In this document: positions 35,201 to 49,400 of the stretch, piece by piece
Layout of the letters: each line of letters opens with the position of its first letter
Numbering within the stretch: position 1 is the first letter of the stretch
Origin: Pampus argenteus
Taxonomy: Eukaryota > Chordata > Actinopteri > Scombriformes > Stromateidae
Direction: 5' to 3'
Length of the DNA: 64,000 bases
Assembly (NCBI GenBank): GCA_036937835.1
Contig: CM072877.1
Location: forward strand, 6,152,501-6,216,500
The notes under the pieces: model-generated
What the model saw: only the letters and a program-made list of their open reading frames with translations
The model's database searches: none
What the model was told of the DNA's origin: nothing
Made by a program: the position numbers and the translations under genes

Positions 35201-35659
35201 CACTTGCATCGTGTTTACATGTAAGCTACGCCATTGCTCCAGAGGGAGAACATTAATCCAGCTACTGTCCAGTGTTTTCATTGGGACGCTTTAAATCCCT
35301 CCAACGGTTCTATTACATTAAAAGGGTGAAACTAAGCCTTCCCCTTTGGGCTCGGTGCTCATGATCAATCAGTGATCAGTCCTGCACTAGTTTCAATCAC
35401 GCTTTTTAATCAATGGTGGAATTACCCGAATGATCATGATGTTCTGGTTGTGATTTATAACCCATTTCACCGTATCTCACTGCCTACACCGCATGTCATC
35501 TACTTACACGGATGCACAGCAAGCTGTCACCTGTCTAAACGCCTCCCGGTTTCCTCTCCTGACAGGCCAGGTTAAATCTCCGCATCGTCGCCTTCCTGTC
35601 TCACACTAAACCCGGTCTCCTCGTCCATCAGCTGTCCGGACATTGTCGTTATTTCCTAC
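32256..35659 (-). other. apba1 first intron
   Basis: Contains repeat fragments near 32503-32640, (AAT)n at about 32443-32463, (TA)n near 34876-34893, and an exon-like unit of unknown meaning at 34426-34519. Otherwise nothing recognised. Confidence 0.45.
32503..32640. repeat. Fragment of a dispersed repeat with TTAGCATGC modules
   Basis: Contains GACAATGTTAGCATGCCGATGCTAAGCAGG and TTTAGCATGG; similar AGCATGCT modules recur near 43920 and 47380, beside copies of the GGATTGCCAT repeat. Confidence 0.45.
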
Positions 35660-35850
35660 CTGCATGTCAGTGAAGGAGAGGCCCGGATCCGGCTGCTGCA
35701 GCGCACATCCTCCTTTTCTGTCTCTTTTCCCACCCCTACTGCACCTGCTCGGTTCGGCTCGGCTTGGTTTGGCTCGGTTTGTCCCTTCAAACAACTTGCT
35801 CGGATTAAGCGGAGCCCCTCCTCCTGCACCGTGACATCAGAGCGGATTAG
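35660..35850 (-). other. apba1: Probable noncoding first exon and promoter region of apba1
   Basis: On the - strand a CTGACATGCAG/GTAGGA donor at 35660 ends a stretch richer in G+C and CpG than its surroundings. It lies 3.4 kb upstream of the coding exon. The 5' end is not defined by the sequence; 35850 is a guess. It contains a degenerate pentamer series (ggttt/ggctc, about 35748-35785). Confidence 0.5.
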
Positions 35851-38146
35851 CGATGCACAAAGCGCCTTTAGAAACGCTGCTGATGCTGGCTGAGCAGGCA
35901 CAAACAGTTCTTTACCGTGTGTGTGTGTGTGTGTTGCACTCTCCCGGGCTGACGGTGGTGTCGCTGTTACCTGTCTGTGGATCTCTGATCTCATAGGCTA
36001 CACATGATGCTCACCTGGAAACACCTGTTAGAGCTGAGCAGGTGGAAACTGTGGCACCCAATCATCGGTTTTATGTGTTGTTGTTGTTGTTATGCTTGAG
36101 GAGGATTTGTTTTTTTCTTTCTCTCAAAGATAAATATAAGTTATAGGCTGTTTTTCTCTTCAAGATTAATAATAAAAAATGTTATCATCATAATTAATCA
36201 GCCTCAGGGATCATTTAAGCAAGATAACTTAACGCTTTGCTTTCTTAATTATAGGCTATTCTCCTGTTATGTTTTATTGACATTATATCATTTATTTAAT
36301 ATGTAATATTTCATATCTGTGTTATTAATATTAATAATTAACACACTAGCTACGGAATATTTCAACATTAACATGCCTGCCACGTAACACGTAGGTGGTA
36401 TTAATATGAACTTATTTTTTTAAAAGGGGGTTATAACAGTTTCAAGAAAACTCATGTACTGCTTATTATAATGTAAATATATGCAGAATGGTTCTCCATA
36501 TATACATATATCCATATATCTAACTGTATAAGAGCTATTTTTATTATTATATTTCTGTTATTGTTCATAATATAATGGGTATCTAGTCTATACACATGAA
36601 AATATGCAGGTTGTTATGTTCAATTAAGACCTTTTAATTGCAGGTAGTATTTGTACTATTTTTAGCCTGATATGTATGATAAGAAATAATGAATCATGGT
36701 TGATACACAATGTACAGAGACGGGTGTGAAGCGGAGGGCTGTTTGCTCCTGGCAGATCAATAGGCCCTGTGACTTCACATCGTTGATGCATTCTCACCAG
36801 AGCAGCCGTTACCGTGACAACACGTGATGGAAGATGGTGATGGTGTGGAGTTGTAACCATGGCACCCAATCTGTTATAACCATCTCTGCTGCCACACGTC
36901 TTTCATCCCACACAAACAAATACGTATAAAATGCTGTTGAACGATTGGGTAAATATAGAGGCGTGTGTGTGATGCGTCTCTCCTGAGAGAAAAAAAAACA
37001 ACCTCTAAACTATAGAGAGACTATACACTGATAGATACATTCTCTATTAATCCTTGCAACATATTACTTTCTCACAGTCAGACAAACCACAGCAGACATT
37101 GAACACTGAACATATAATAAAGCAATACAACAATAAAAATATCTGTAATATATGATCAAATATAATAACATACCCAGTGTGCAATGTGCAAAATATGACC
37201 TGTATTATCAAGAAAATAAAATGTATGCATACATACATTATACTTCTGTACATGTGTGGCTGTTCAGCTGTGCTCCATCTGTGGTATCAAGGTATCACAG
37301 TGTCTACGGCTATAGACAAGCACCAAATCCTCATTGAATCAGGGCATCAGAGTGTATCTGAGGTAATGTTATCACTCTGCTGCTGGCATTAATTCATGTC
37401 ACACAGCCTATATCTCATCCAGCTCACTACTGTTCTATTTCGAGAGAAGACATCAATAATTTGTGTCCATCTCTCTCTCTGCATACGTGGATGAATGTAT
37501 ACTGTTCGTGTTCTGTCCTTAGTTATGTACGCGGTGAGCACAGACTGAACCCATTACTGGCATTAACGCACATTAATGTTTCATCACGGCCCGTTACGGT
37601 TTATCTCTTATCACGCAGAAAAACCTGTGGCCTCAATTTTAAACAGTGCGTTCATTAACTACAGCCTGGCTCCGTGTTTACCTGCAGGGCCTGTGTTTGT
37701 TGTTTGCAGCCTACTGGTGGTGGTGCTCTTCAGCTGGATGGGAAATGATTGACGGCAGAATGGAGTTAATCAACAAAATAATATTAAAATAATAAAATGA
37801 TCAAATATTAGCATGCTAAACATTATACCATTACTCACTAATGTAATGACTTGATTCCTAAGTCTTGTTTAAGTAGACATAAAAAGGTGTAATTACCATA
37901 TATATTATGATACTTGATAAAGCAGTTATAATATCTACACTATTTTACAAAATATGGTTACATCGATTAGTGTACTGCTCAAAACTTTGACACTATTTTT
38001 TAATTCTTATTGGATTATTCCTCAATTGTATGGTTTTATTGCTTTTATTGATTTATATCCATGTTTTCATTCACAAAGAAATCTCTTAAAGACCAACCCC
38101 ACCCCTGAGAGCAGAGCAGATCCACTATTTAATGTTTAAAGTCAAG

Positions 38147-38179
<33 letters not shown>
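38147..38179. repeat. (AAT)n microsatellite
   Basis: About 11 uninterrupted trinucleotide copies. Confidence 0.95.
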
Positions 38180-38180
<1 letters not shown>

Positions 38181-38468
38181 AGTTATTGTTGTTTGTTCCC
38201 GAGGGGCTGGCAGTGAATCACATACTGAGGACAACATATCATTATGGTATCATCACACAAACAATTACTCAATGACTAGCAGTCTTATCAGAGTTCTGTC
38301 TTGTCGTTTACACGGACACAGACAACCAGAAAATTGTGCAGGTGAGTGATGGCCGCTGTCAGGAATAACACGGACCTCATCTGGTCTGAAAGTGTTCATG
38401 ACACCTCGTTAAAATGTTGATGACCAAAGGAGAGGGTAAAGTAGAGGAATGGCCGTGAACAAAACAAC

Positions 38469-38471
<3 letters not shown>

Positions 38472-38513
<42 letters not shown>
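38472..38513. repeat. (GA)21 microsatellite
   Basis: Pure GA run of 42 bases. Confidence 0.95.
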
Positions 38514-38514
<1 letters not shown>

Positions 38515-39104
38515 AGGTCTCGGAGATGAGAGTTTTCTTTCAAAAAGTTTCCCACATGCAGCATGCCTTTCTACATTCTTTTCTACTGAAGTGACGCTGA
38601 AGTGAGGGTGTCCAGAATTCTTTTTTTTTTTAAGGATCGTATCTCTGTTGTGATGAAGTTCAAATTCTCACATGATTTATTTGCAATAAAAAAAGATACA
38701 AACTGGCAGAAACTGCATGAGAATACCTATTTTTGGTTCTGTGCAGTGTATGATTAAGGTAGAGTTACTGAAAGCTTCCCTCCAGACAAGCTTCAGGACA
38801 TGTAAAACTCCTCTGCTTAGAATAACCTCATAAATTGCGTTTGACATGTTTTTACAGAGAAACTTTCCTTCTTCAGCAGATAAATGTGAAATCAAACTCT
38901 GCACATACATCATTCGGCACAGTGAAGCTCGGGAGGAAAAAGATGTTTTTCGCTGGAAGGGCACAAACGTTCATATTCACAAATACAGAATGCCTGCGTG
39001 CTGCTCAGGGCTTAAACTTTTCAAAATGTTTTAACTCTCTGCAGGTTTGTAGAGCACAGTTTAGATAGTGTGTGTCTCCTTAAGCATACCATAAGCTGAT
39101 GATG

Positions 39105-39420
39105 ATGTACACCATATGGCCAAACGTATGTGGGCAACATGTCATTCTAAAAGCATGAGGATTGCTCTCACCTACACAGATGTTTCCACTTATGTTGACT
39201 GATTATTCCTCTTCTCTGGACTGGAGTGTGAGTGTGACTGACAGCTCCCACACACACACACACACAGCTGTTACGGTGGGACAATTTATGGTGCTGTCGG
39301 ACCAGGATTCACTTCCCATGCTTGTCTACGTAAGGGCAGAGCAAAGCACATATGCTTTGAGTTTAATTTGGTTGAACTTTGACTCATGGGGCTCTTCAAT
39401 GTCTCCAGCCTGTTAGCAGG
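39105..39420. repeat. Possible fragment of a nonautonomous DNA transposon
   Basis: Starts CACCATATGGCCAAACGTATGTGGGC, close to the ATGGCCAAAAGTATGTGGAC end common in fish transposable elements as I remember it. Only the left end is convincing. Confidence 0.4.
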
Positions 39421-39593
39421 AGTGGAGGGGTGGGGGTTGGGGGGGTTGACCTAATTATTTAGGAAATATTAGTTTATTTATAATCATGTGTTTCCAGGTG
39501 AGGTAACAGAGGAGAGATGCTCGTTGAGTGTAGTGAGTGAGGATAATGAAGGTTTTGATTAAATGCTGTAAAATTCACTAATTCGGTTTGGTG

Positions 39594-39677
39594 GGCTGTT
39601 GTTGTTAGCCTGCTAGCCATGCTATCTATAGTAAAGGCTGTTGTTGTTAGCCTGCTAGCCATGCTATCTATAGTAAA
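39594..39677. repeat. Perfect 42-bp tandem duplication
   Basis: Two identical units starting GGCTGTTGTTGTTAGCC and ending CTATCTATAGTAAA at 39594-39635 and 39636-39677. A G13 run follows at 39695-39707. Confidence 0.95.
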
Positions 39678-40339
39678 AACTATATCTATAGATTGGGGGG
39701 GGGGGGGTATATTTTCAACAACACACGTGCAACTAAATGATTATAGAAATATTATAGGAATATTATAGGAATATTATTGGAATACTACAGCCAGCAGTGA
39801 GTCTTTATGACCCTCTCGAGAAAAAGACGCAATAACAAATCCGTCTGCTACTTCAGCACCGCGGACAGCGGCATGGATTCATCAATACACAGCGCAGTTA
39901 GGCTACTGAGATTTCAGAGCCTATACGTTAGCTGCCACGGACAGGTTCAATAGTCAGGTGCACATACATATGAACACTGAAATGCATTCTGTAATCATTC
40001 CTACTGCTACTACTGACCATTAGATCGAAATACGCATACAACGTAAGTGATGGGGACAAAGTACACACTCCTTGTTTATTCTGCAGCAGAAAGACTCCAA
40101 CCAAAAGAGGCAATTCAGCTCTATAATGACTATAACTTTGAAAGATATCTACTTGATCTGATACATTTGGATGACTGAAGCTTCATATTGGGGCTGTGGA
40201 TTTTATTCCTATCACTTACATTGAGAGTGTATTATGACGGGATCTTCTAATAGCCAGTATGGAGAAGACAGTGGTGATAAAAGTGTACTGTTTGTGGGAG
40301 ACAGGATACAAACAGTGATGCATTTAACAAATAAATCCT

Positions 40340-40617
40340 TCCCCTTCTTCTCTTATTTCTTCTTTTACTTTTTTTTCTTGTTTCCTTTCTTCTCTCTCTT
40401 CCTCACCCACTCTCTCTTATCTCTGTGTACTTCCTCCCACCACCACACCTCCCCCTTCTTTCTCAACACCATCCATCCCTCCTGTCCTTCATTCCCCCAC
40501 CCTGCCATTTCTTCTTTCATCTACAACCACACCAGCTCATCACTCACCTTCTTTCTCCTCCTCCTTCTCTCCCTCCCCGACCTCTCCCTCTCGCTTTCTC
40601 CTCCTCCCCCCTCTGCT
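40340..40617 (+). promoter_or_regulatory. Long polypyrimidine tract upstream of mamdc2
   Basis: About 280 bases are almost entirely C and T on the + strand, ending some 220 bases before the mamdc2 start codon. Such tracts can form triplex DNA or act as promoter elements. A regulatory role here is inferred from position only. Confidence 0.4.
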
Positions 40618-40834
40618 CTGTTGTCCAAATACAGAGTTCTCCATTGACGAGTCTGCAGTGTGCTGCCAGTCTGTGAGCTGGAGAGACACTCAGACGCCAC
40701 AAACAAGACAAGTCTTCAAAAACAATCTTTGGTTGGAACTTCTACTATTTTATTTTTTTTTACAAATGGATGCAAACCTACTTTTGCATGTGTTACTTCC
40801 TCTGAGGGCCGACTTATTTCCACAAAAAACGGCA

Positions 40835-43349
40835 ATGCTTCCATTCTACATCCTGACTTTTGCTGGTGAGTCTGTTTTAATGGCTATGCCAGTTCTGGAG
40901 CATGAGAGCGTGTTTATGTTAGTACCAGTTGCTATGATTCATACTTACCATTCCTTCACTCTACTTTTCCTCTTCTCTCTTTTTCTCTGTCTTTGCTTAA
41001 AGCCACCATCCAAGCCCACAACCAGCTGTTGCCAGGCTCCTGCAACTTTGAGTCCAACACCTGTGGATATACGTCAGATGCAGAGTTTACAAGCTGGACC
41101 CTGCACAAAGATGGTACTGGGAGATTTTAATATATGCCACACTGCATCTTCTCATTTTGAAATGTTCAGAGACTTTTACTAAGTATAGTCTTTTTGTAGC
41201 AATGCCAGGTTTTCAGGCTGGGATGTTGCAGCTGTTTTGATGATGATATAGACAATGAGGCACACTGCAGAGAAGAAGCCCATCTGGTCTGCATTGATTC
41301 CTGCATCTCACAACATCTGGAGTCAGTGAAATAACACATTTAAGCATTCTCATTGGGTTGGTACTGCAGCTGATACACTCATTCATATCAAACTTGTGAT
41401 CAAAGCCTACAGACGAATGCATATTACATCATTTGGATTTATTTCCTGCGATTACCTTGCTGTAAAAACAACTCAAATCATTGCTAACTCCCCTCATTTG
41501 CTGTATCTGTGCTCAGATTTAATACTTATGTAGACTATTTTGTGGAGATCAAAGTTGCAGAACATATTGGAAAAGGATATGGCTCAAGACAAATGTGTCT
41601 TGTTGCACTAGCACTAGGATCCTTTCACGTAAACTGTGACATGACCTGCGGTCGTGCTTTATGAGGCCCAGATCTTTAACCATATCTCAGTCACACAAAC
41701 TCAAATTTAACTCTTTCTTTCTCTAGAGGCTAGATTCATGATGAATTATATACTAGAATCAGTTGATGTACTCGATCAAAGGTGCAAACACTGATCCAAA
41801 GCTTCAGGTATATGAACAAAGTCAGACTACATTCAGACCTAAACGGTTTCTAGATCAACTTAAACATCTCTAATGTAACACCAAATGATTATTTCTGAAC
41901 TTTCAAACGTATTTCACAATCTCAGCAGTGAATGGAAAGCTATTTCCCAAAAAGCATTGAAACTCACTGGTGTAGTGTGTGTGTGTGTGTGTTAACTAAG
42001 GGAGTGGCTAGAGTCCCTGTCTTTAATGATCTAATGTCACATGATTAGTACTTTAAACATAACTGCTACAACTATTGTCATTACAGACTGCTTCTACTAT
42101 CTACTATATCAATTTTACAATGAATCAATCAATCAATTATTAGGTTTAGAAAACGTCTATCACATCAAACATTTATCATGAGTTACCAGAGCTGACAGAG
42201 ATGCCTCCATTTTTTTTTTGCCTGAATAGCAATTAAAGCATCAGCGGTATTCAATTAGCAGTGCTATTTAAAAGGGAAAAAATGCTGTACATTCTCATGC
42301 AAACAGTTAGAAAATGACTAACTCAGTGGTTTCTAATATGTTTGTCTACTTGCAGCATCTCATCCATGAGTTATCCTTTTTTTTTATTCCTCAAACTGTC
42401 GCTTTAGGGTTAGGGTTAGTTATTTTATGAGGTCTAGTGACATGAAATGATTCAGTATTTCACAATGAAAACAAAGCTAAAGGCAAACATAATGAAAGAT
42501 CAGAAAGATTTCTTATAGTTTTCTTTCCTATTAATTGTTTCACAAACTCAACCTTTAAGTTGGGAATTGCTAAATTAAAAGAGTAATTCAGCATTAATAA
42601 GAAGTGTACAGTAATCAGAGCTCCCTTAGAGGTACTACATATCACATTTATTAATTAAAAAAAAATCCCTCCTGCGTTTCAAGAGGATCACCACACTTCT
42701 CAACCATTAACATCACAGTTACCGTTTAAGAAGTAACAACACAGCTGTTAACATTAAACCCTAATCATAAGCATCGCTAATCGATTTATTGAATTCATTC
42801 GATTGGTGAAGTGTTTCCTGTTGCTCCAGTAGCCACTAAACTACTGTATCTGCAGTGAATAGAGTCCGACGGCCCCTGGAGAAAACTTGATTTGCTTTAT
42901 TTTTCCACTAGGATCCTTGCTTGTACTTGTCTGAAATTGCTCTGTTGCTGCAGCCTCGTCTGTCTTCCCTCTGGAATACGTTAACTGCTTTTTTTTTTTT
43001 TTCTCCTGTTTCCATCCTTGTTGCTATTGCCACAGACTTGTTATGTAAAAAGGTCAGTGTAGTCGGTGCGTCAGTTCTTACTCATTTATTCTCTTCTCTC
43101 AGTCCTCCTCTCCCTCGCTGTGCTCTATGAAGCACCGAAGCTCTAACAGAAATGAAGTTATGTCAAGTACGGTGCCAGTCATAAGTCTCCCATTATTCAT
43201 TTTTTTATGTCTTTTTGTCTTTTTCTGGATTCAGAGACAACACTGACACTGATTAAACCAAACATCAGTTGGAGTGTCAATATTTTCAATTAAGTCTAAC
43301 TTCTCTAAAATCTTGAACTGACTAAATTGAAGGTCAAATAAGCTCGGCC

Positions 43350-43400
<51 letters not shown>

Positions 43401-46400
43401 ATGTGCGTGCGTGTGTGTGTGTCAGGATATAGGAGCCTCGAGGCAGTAGGGATTTCCATTCCACAGGGACAAATAATAAATGACAGACCACTAAGCAGAG
43501 CTCCTTGGCTCCTGAAGCAGAAATAAAAAAGAGTTGCTGTTATGGAGGGAGATGAGGTGGATTTTATGTTGCAACAAGTCAGTGAATCTTGACTTCAGAA
43601 GTTAAAATGTCAGATTCCTTGATTCTGCGAGTGCTAATGTAGAACACACACACACACACACACACACACAGCAGTGCATCATACACATTCAGATTGAAAT
43701 TGTTTGTCAGTGATTGGATGGATTGCCATCGCCGGTATACTAGATATTTCCTGCCAGATGCGCTGTAATAACTTTGCTGATCCTCTGACTTTACGTCTAG
43801 TGCCATCAGCTGGTCAAAGTTTTAATTTATCCAATACTTTGTTTTATGAGCAAATAAATAACTACAAAACTGACATTCACAGCTGCCTCAGCTGTACCTT
43901 TTAGAGCTTATTAGCAAATGTTAGCATGCTGACGTTGGCCTCCACCCATTCTCACCTATTGCTGTGGACGCATTTTGTTTTTCTTTGTATCATTATCTAC
44001 CATTGGAGGCAGTGCTGCAAAAGAGACATTCCAAAAACTACAATAAAAATATCCCCATCTGCAGATCTTTATCTTTATCTTTATCTATACCTGGTAAAGC
44101 ATGACTTCCATTTACACAATGTGGAACTTTTCTTTTGCCAGTTTTTGGAAATGATCTAAAACATGAATAAATCCCTTTAAGTTTGTTTTCCATGTGGTAT
44201 TTATAATATCTTCTCCCCTGCAGAACTAAATGCCGTCCCTGATATTGAAGTTTACATATTTCTAAATGCCACACACCTCTTTGTTTCAGGCCGCTTTGTC
44301 GCGGTGGACGCAGCCATGTCCAATGAGCAGGACGTTAAGATAAGTGCATACGGTGAACCGCAGAGAGAAACCACTGGGGTCCTGGTGAGTCCAGTTGTAG
44401 AGCAGGAAGAGTGGAGCTGCCTGAGGTTCGTATACCAGATCAGCGTGTCGGGGAGCTTGGAGGTCCTACAGCGCATGGAGGGAAGGAGCTTTGACAGGCC
44501 GCTGTGGAGCAGCCAAGAGCCCTCTGACAGCTGGGTCATCGCAAGCATAGACCTGCAGAACAATACTGAGCCTTACAGGGTAAAACAAATCTAATATTTG
44601 TTTATCAATGATGCCAGCATGAGAAAAATAAGGCCCCACAAGTGGCTGCTGGAGATTGTTTATAGCCTATTTATTTAACTTCATAATATTGAGATATTCT
44701 AAAAGCCTTTAGATGTGTTGTAAATGGATAGTGTTCATCCTCTGACAAGCTTGAATGTTAAAATTTTCAGGCCTTATGGTGTGCAATTGCTTGGCGTAAT
44801 AGAAAAGGTCAAAGGGTCACCAAAAACATAAAAAAAAGAGATTTTTAAATAAAAGAGGTTCAAATAAACACCTTATCCCAAGTAAGCTGTAGGATCCACC
44901 GTAATGCTAAATATACAGGTCTTTAATGTACATCCAAACCACATCCATTAAGTTAATGTAACAGTATATATATCCAGAAAACGTCTCATGCTGTTGCTGA
45001 AAGGACAGATATAGATTGACATTACACATGCCGGCCCAAATTGAGGTCAATATGTGTGTAGAAACACCCACACATGATCTAAACATCGTGTTGAAATAGT
45101 ACAGCACGTGTTTATATTAAATGCAGGGGCAGAGCCGACTCTGACAGGGTGGTGACCTACATGATGGTACACCAGGCCTGTTCTGTATATGTAGGCGTCT
45201 CAGTGCATAAATATATATTTCACTCCAGACCTGGGTGATACTAATTAATACGTCAGGGGTTTAAACTTCACGCTGAGTGCTAAAAACGTTCTGTTATTCG
45301 CTCTCAATCAAGACAAATCCACCGGTAAATTCTCACGCTCTTAAAGCTGCTGTGCAGGACTTTAACATAAACGAACATCCGTGACGTTTAAGCCCTTTGC
45401 CAGACGAGGTCACACAATGCCGGTTAAGCCTATCACTGTCAGGTAAAACCCTGGATTTTCAAAGTATAGAGGAGTTTTTAATATGCTGTTTAATCTGGTT
45501 TGCCATAAAGCATACGGGACCAGAGACTTCGATATAACCCTTCCTCCTTGAGGGATGAAATAATTATATCATGCAGTCTCTTCTAGTCTTTTCAAACGGC
45601 TGGTTGTGGGCATGTTTGGGTTATTTCTTTAAACGTAAGGAATAGTTCAACATTTTGGGAAATATGTTCATTTGTATGGAAAGATACCATAAAGACTAGG
45701 GGTAGAGGGAAACAGCTAGCCTGGCGCTCTCTGAAAAAATATAGCAAACTAAAAAATGAGTTACACCATGTAACACCCTCTAAACCTCTGTTGGTGTATG
45801 GATTAACCAAACCAAACTCAATGTGTTCATACTTGGTAGAAGTATTCTTCCCTTTGATGAGAGGCAGGCTAGCTGTTTCTGTTTCCAGTCTATTTAAGAT
45901 AAACTAATCTGTTATTATAGAAAGCACCTCTACTGATTGCTTGGGATGAATGTTTTTTATACTTAGACCCTGACTACTTAATCAACTAAATGTGAATGGA
46001 GACATTTGTGGCCATGAACCCACAACTCTGCAGTGTTTTTTTAGCCTCTTTTACAGTTTAGTTTGAACACATGGCATTCATTCTTCCAAATAAGTACAAA
46101 TTACTCCTGGGATCACACTTGAGCCCACACACACACACACATATGCAAAAACCCTGACTTTTAAAAGGTGTACTTCTTCTCCTCTGTCTTCCTGTGTGTC
46201 ATTATTTGCTCTTCAAGTCATTCTGCTGCTCACCAGAGCTCAGGATATAATTAAATCTGTGTGTGTGCACTCTTTCTGACCCTCCATGCGTTCGCTCAGC
46301 CTCTATGATGTCATTCCTATGTCTCTCTGTATCATTGTTGGAACTGAACATGTGTTGTTGATTAGATTGTAATTGAAGGTAAACCTGGGCGGAGTACTGG

Positions 46401-49400
46401 GAGCAGCGTTGCCATATTTGAGATCCACATTAGCCCTGGATACTGCCTGGGTCAGTGACTTCATACAGTCATCCTTCCTAAAAAACAAAAAAATATATGC
46501 ATGTCTGTATGCAAACCAGCTGTGTTTCTTACACTCAGACACACATGAACATTTTTAGACCATTATTGAGTTTTAACAGCATGAAAGCCTTGTACACACA
46601 CACACACACACACACACACCTATAATGGTCAGTGTGTTGCTGACGTCTTGTTTTTCTGTGTGTAGAATGTGATTTTGAGGAGTCTCACCTGTGTGGATAC
46701 AGCAACCAGTGGAATGCAAATGTGAACTGGTACGTGGGAGGAGGCGGAGTCCAGCTACTTTCTGACATGCTAGTTGACCACACATACAACAACGGGACAG
46801 GTGAGTGAGATTCCTTCAAGTATTCATTTTTACAAAGGTTCGTTCAGTCCTCCACTTTCATCCAGACTGAAATAACACTGGATTTTGTACAGACATTCAT
46901 GATCCCCACAGGATGAATCCTACTGACTTTGAGGATCTCCTTAGATTTGTTTTAGTGCAAAAAAAGTTTTCCATTGTTATTATAAATATCCCTGCATCCA
47001 TGATGGTTTTGAGTGTCAACAATTGTGTCAACAATTGTTGGATAGATTGCCAATTGGTGCATACATTAATGTTCCCCTCAGGATGAATCCTACTGACTTT
47101 GAGGATCTCCTTAGTTTTGTTTTAGTGCCACCAAAGTTTTCCATTATTATTATATCATATCCCTGCATCCATGATGGATGTGTCAACAATTGTTGGATAG
47201 ATTGCCATAACAATTGGTGCATACATTCATGTTCCCCTCAGGATGAACTGTAATTAATGACCAAATACTTACAAAACTAATCCCTACCAGTTTGACCTGT
47301 ATCTCATGTTTAGTGCTAATTAGCAGTATATCATGAACTTGGTAAACATTACACTTGCTACAGCAGTGGCGTCATTCGCATGTTAGCATGCTCATCAATT
47401 TTCCAATACCACATTTTGTGCAAATTTAAATTTTGATCTAATGGTAGCATCAGATGGCAAGTCAGGGGATGACCAAAACTATCAGGCTTTTCATCCTCTG
47501 GAGATCATGAAATTTCTGCACAAAATTTCATGGTAATCGATTATTAAAACGTCTTGAAATTGAAATGTTAACGGCTGTTCTCAGTCTGAGCATTTTTACA
47601 TATCTATGTATATACATTTAAACTCCCTGTCAGGTCACTTCATGTATGTGGACTCAGTCTATGCCAAGACATTCAAAGAAGTGGCCAAACTGGTGTCTCC
47701 CCTGACGACGGTGCCGATGTCCGGCTGCCTGAGTTTTCAGTACCAACGCAGTGATCAGAGAGGGAACCTATTCTCTGTCTTCACCCGGGACCGACTGGGT
47801 CAGTATCAGGAGCTGTGGAGGGCGGGGCCAGAGATCCAGAGTGACTGGAGCGGGACACTTGGAGAGTGGATACCTGTGCAGGTGGACCTGAAGGCACCGT
47901 ACTCTGTACAGGTCAGTATGAACATATCATGATGTAAGCTTAGGTGTACGTGATGACGTCAAACATCAACACTAAAATCAAAGTATCACAGGTCTACTAC
48001 ATAGCCTGTGAAAGAGTTCTAGTGGGCCAGATACAGTCTTTCTTTACCTTGACCAGGTATTAGTAAATGTATCTTGGTGTACTCTAAGGAAGTGTTGAGA
48101 TAGTAATTTCTCAGATAGCAGTTCTGTGAGGTTTTTATTCTTCCAATCAGAAACACAACTTTGCTTTTTGTGCTTCTGTTTCCTTGAATGATGCTCTTTG
48201 CTCTTCGTTCTGTCTGTAAAAAGTCATAGTAGTTCTTTCTTCATGACTGTGAACCTGCCTAGGTATGCTTATGCCAAATGAATAAACGGAGTATGAAAAG
48301 ACCCTCAGTAGTTGCACAGATGTTGTACATGAATTTCACTTCTGTGTGAGGGTGTCCATCTGCATGCACATGATGGTATGGAGCTTTCTTTTACGAGTCT
48401 CTGTCCTTCCAGGTGGTCTTTGAAGTTGCCTTTAACAGTCCAAGAGGCGGACGTGTTGCAGTCGATGACATTTCCTTTTCTTCTGAGTTCTGCAGCACAG
48501 ACACTGGTGAGCTGCAGCCAAGCTTCACTCATTATTATTCTCCACAGGTCTGTTTTTTAATGTCGCTTTTAGAACTATTATATTAAGGTCATATTAAGGA
48601 TATAATGCTGTCTGGTCGGAAATTTTAAACCTCTAAAACATGAACATTTTACAAAGTACTAAAAGCTTTCATTAGCAGCCCATGGAAGCTGCAATAACAA
48701 TGAAACCTTGGAGGTTCACTTGTAGTAGGGACTGGAGAATGGACCAACTAAAAGGTTTCATCCCTAAACATGAATGTGCTTCTGAAATGTGGCATTTAGA
48801 TTTCAGTATTTCCTCTGCTGAGTTGGAGGTGAAATTTCTGCCCTTATGGTGGCACAGGAGGACAAGACAGTAGGTTCACTAAAGGATAAATCCTCTGGGG
48901 ACAATGAATATTCATAACAAATGTCATGTGATTCTTGCTGATAGTTGCATACATGTGTCCCACAGAGCCAACCTTTGACCCCTCCATCGCTAGCTGTGAC
49001 TTTGAGTCAGGTCTCTGCCATTACACCGAGGAAAAAGCGACGGGGTCTTTGTGGAAGAGAGTGTCTGTGAACGCCAACATATTTAGGAATGGAGACCACA
49101 CAACAGGAACAGGTAGAAAGAGCAACCGATGATAGATTTCAGATCATTTGTAACACTTAAACCTTCATTTATCTAAATATCTGATAAAAAAAAAAAAAAA
49201 AACATAGACTCAAATGACTGAGGGAGCGTTTGTACTGCCAAAATCATGGAGATATATTTAATTGTTTTGATGTTTTTTCTGCCCCCTTGTGGCCACAAAT
49301 CTATTTGGAAAAAAAAGAAACAAAATAACGTTTTTTGGATGCCGAAAAAACAGTTGAAACCTTGATCAATACCAGGTGTTTGTGGTGGGAACGTTTATGG

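Larger units (their letters stand above)
35860..40339. other. Intergenic region between apba1 and mamdc2
   Basis: No coding exon was recognised, and ptar1 and c9orf135 (present here in human) were not seen. It holds (AAT)n, (GA)n and G13 tracts, a 42-bp tandem duplication and a repeat fragment near 39.1 kb. Confidence 0.5.
41114..44289 (+). other. mamdc2 intron 2
   Basis: AT-rich. Holds two TTAGGG units (42404-42415), a compound GT tract (43352-43422), a CA tract (43644-43670) and a repeat copy at 43705-43940. No coding segment seen. Confidence 0.5.

Noticed and set aside
35606..35834. Short ORFs on both strands at the apba1 5' exon
   Set aside because: They derive from pentamer repeats and G+C-rich 5' UTR and have no conserved content.
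40234..40647. 137-codon ORF before mamdc2
   Set aside because: It is the translated polypyrimidine tract (Ser/Pro/Phe/Leu), low complexity, with no homology.
47028..47253. ORFs in both strands near 47.1 kb
   Set aside because: They lie within the tandem copies of a dispersed noncoding repeat.
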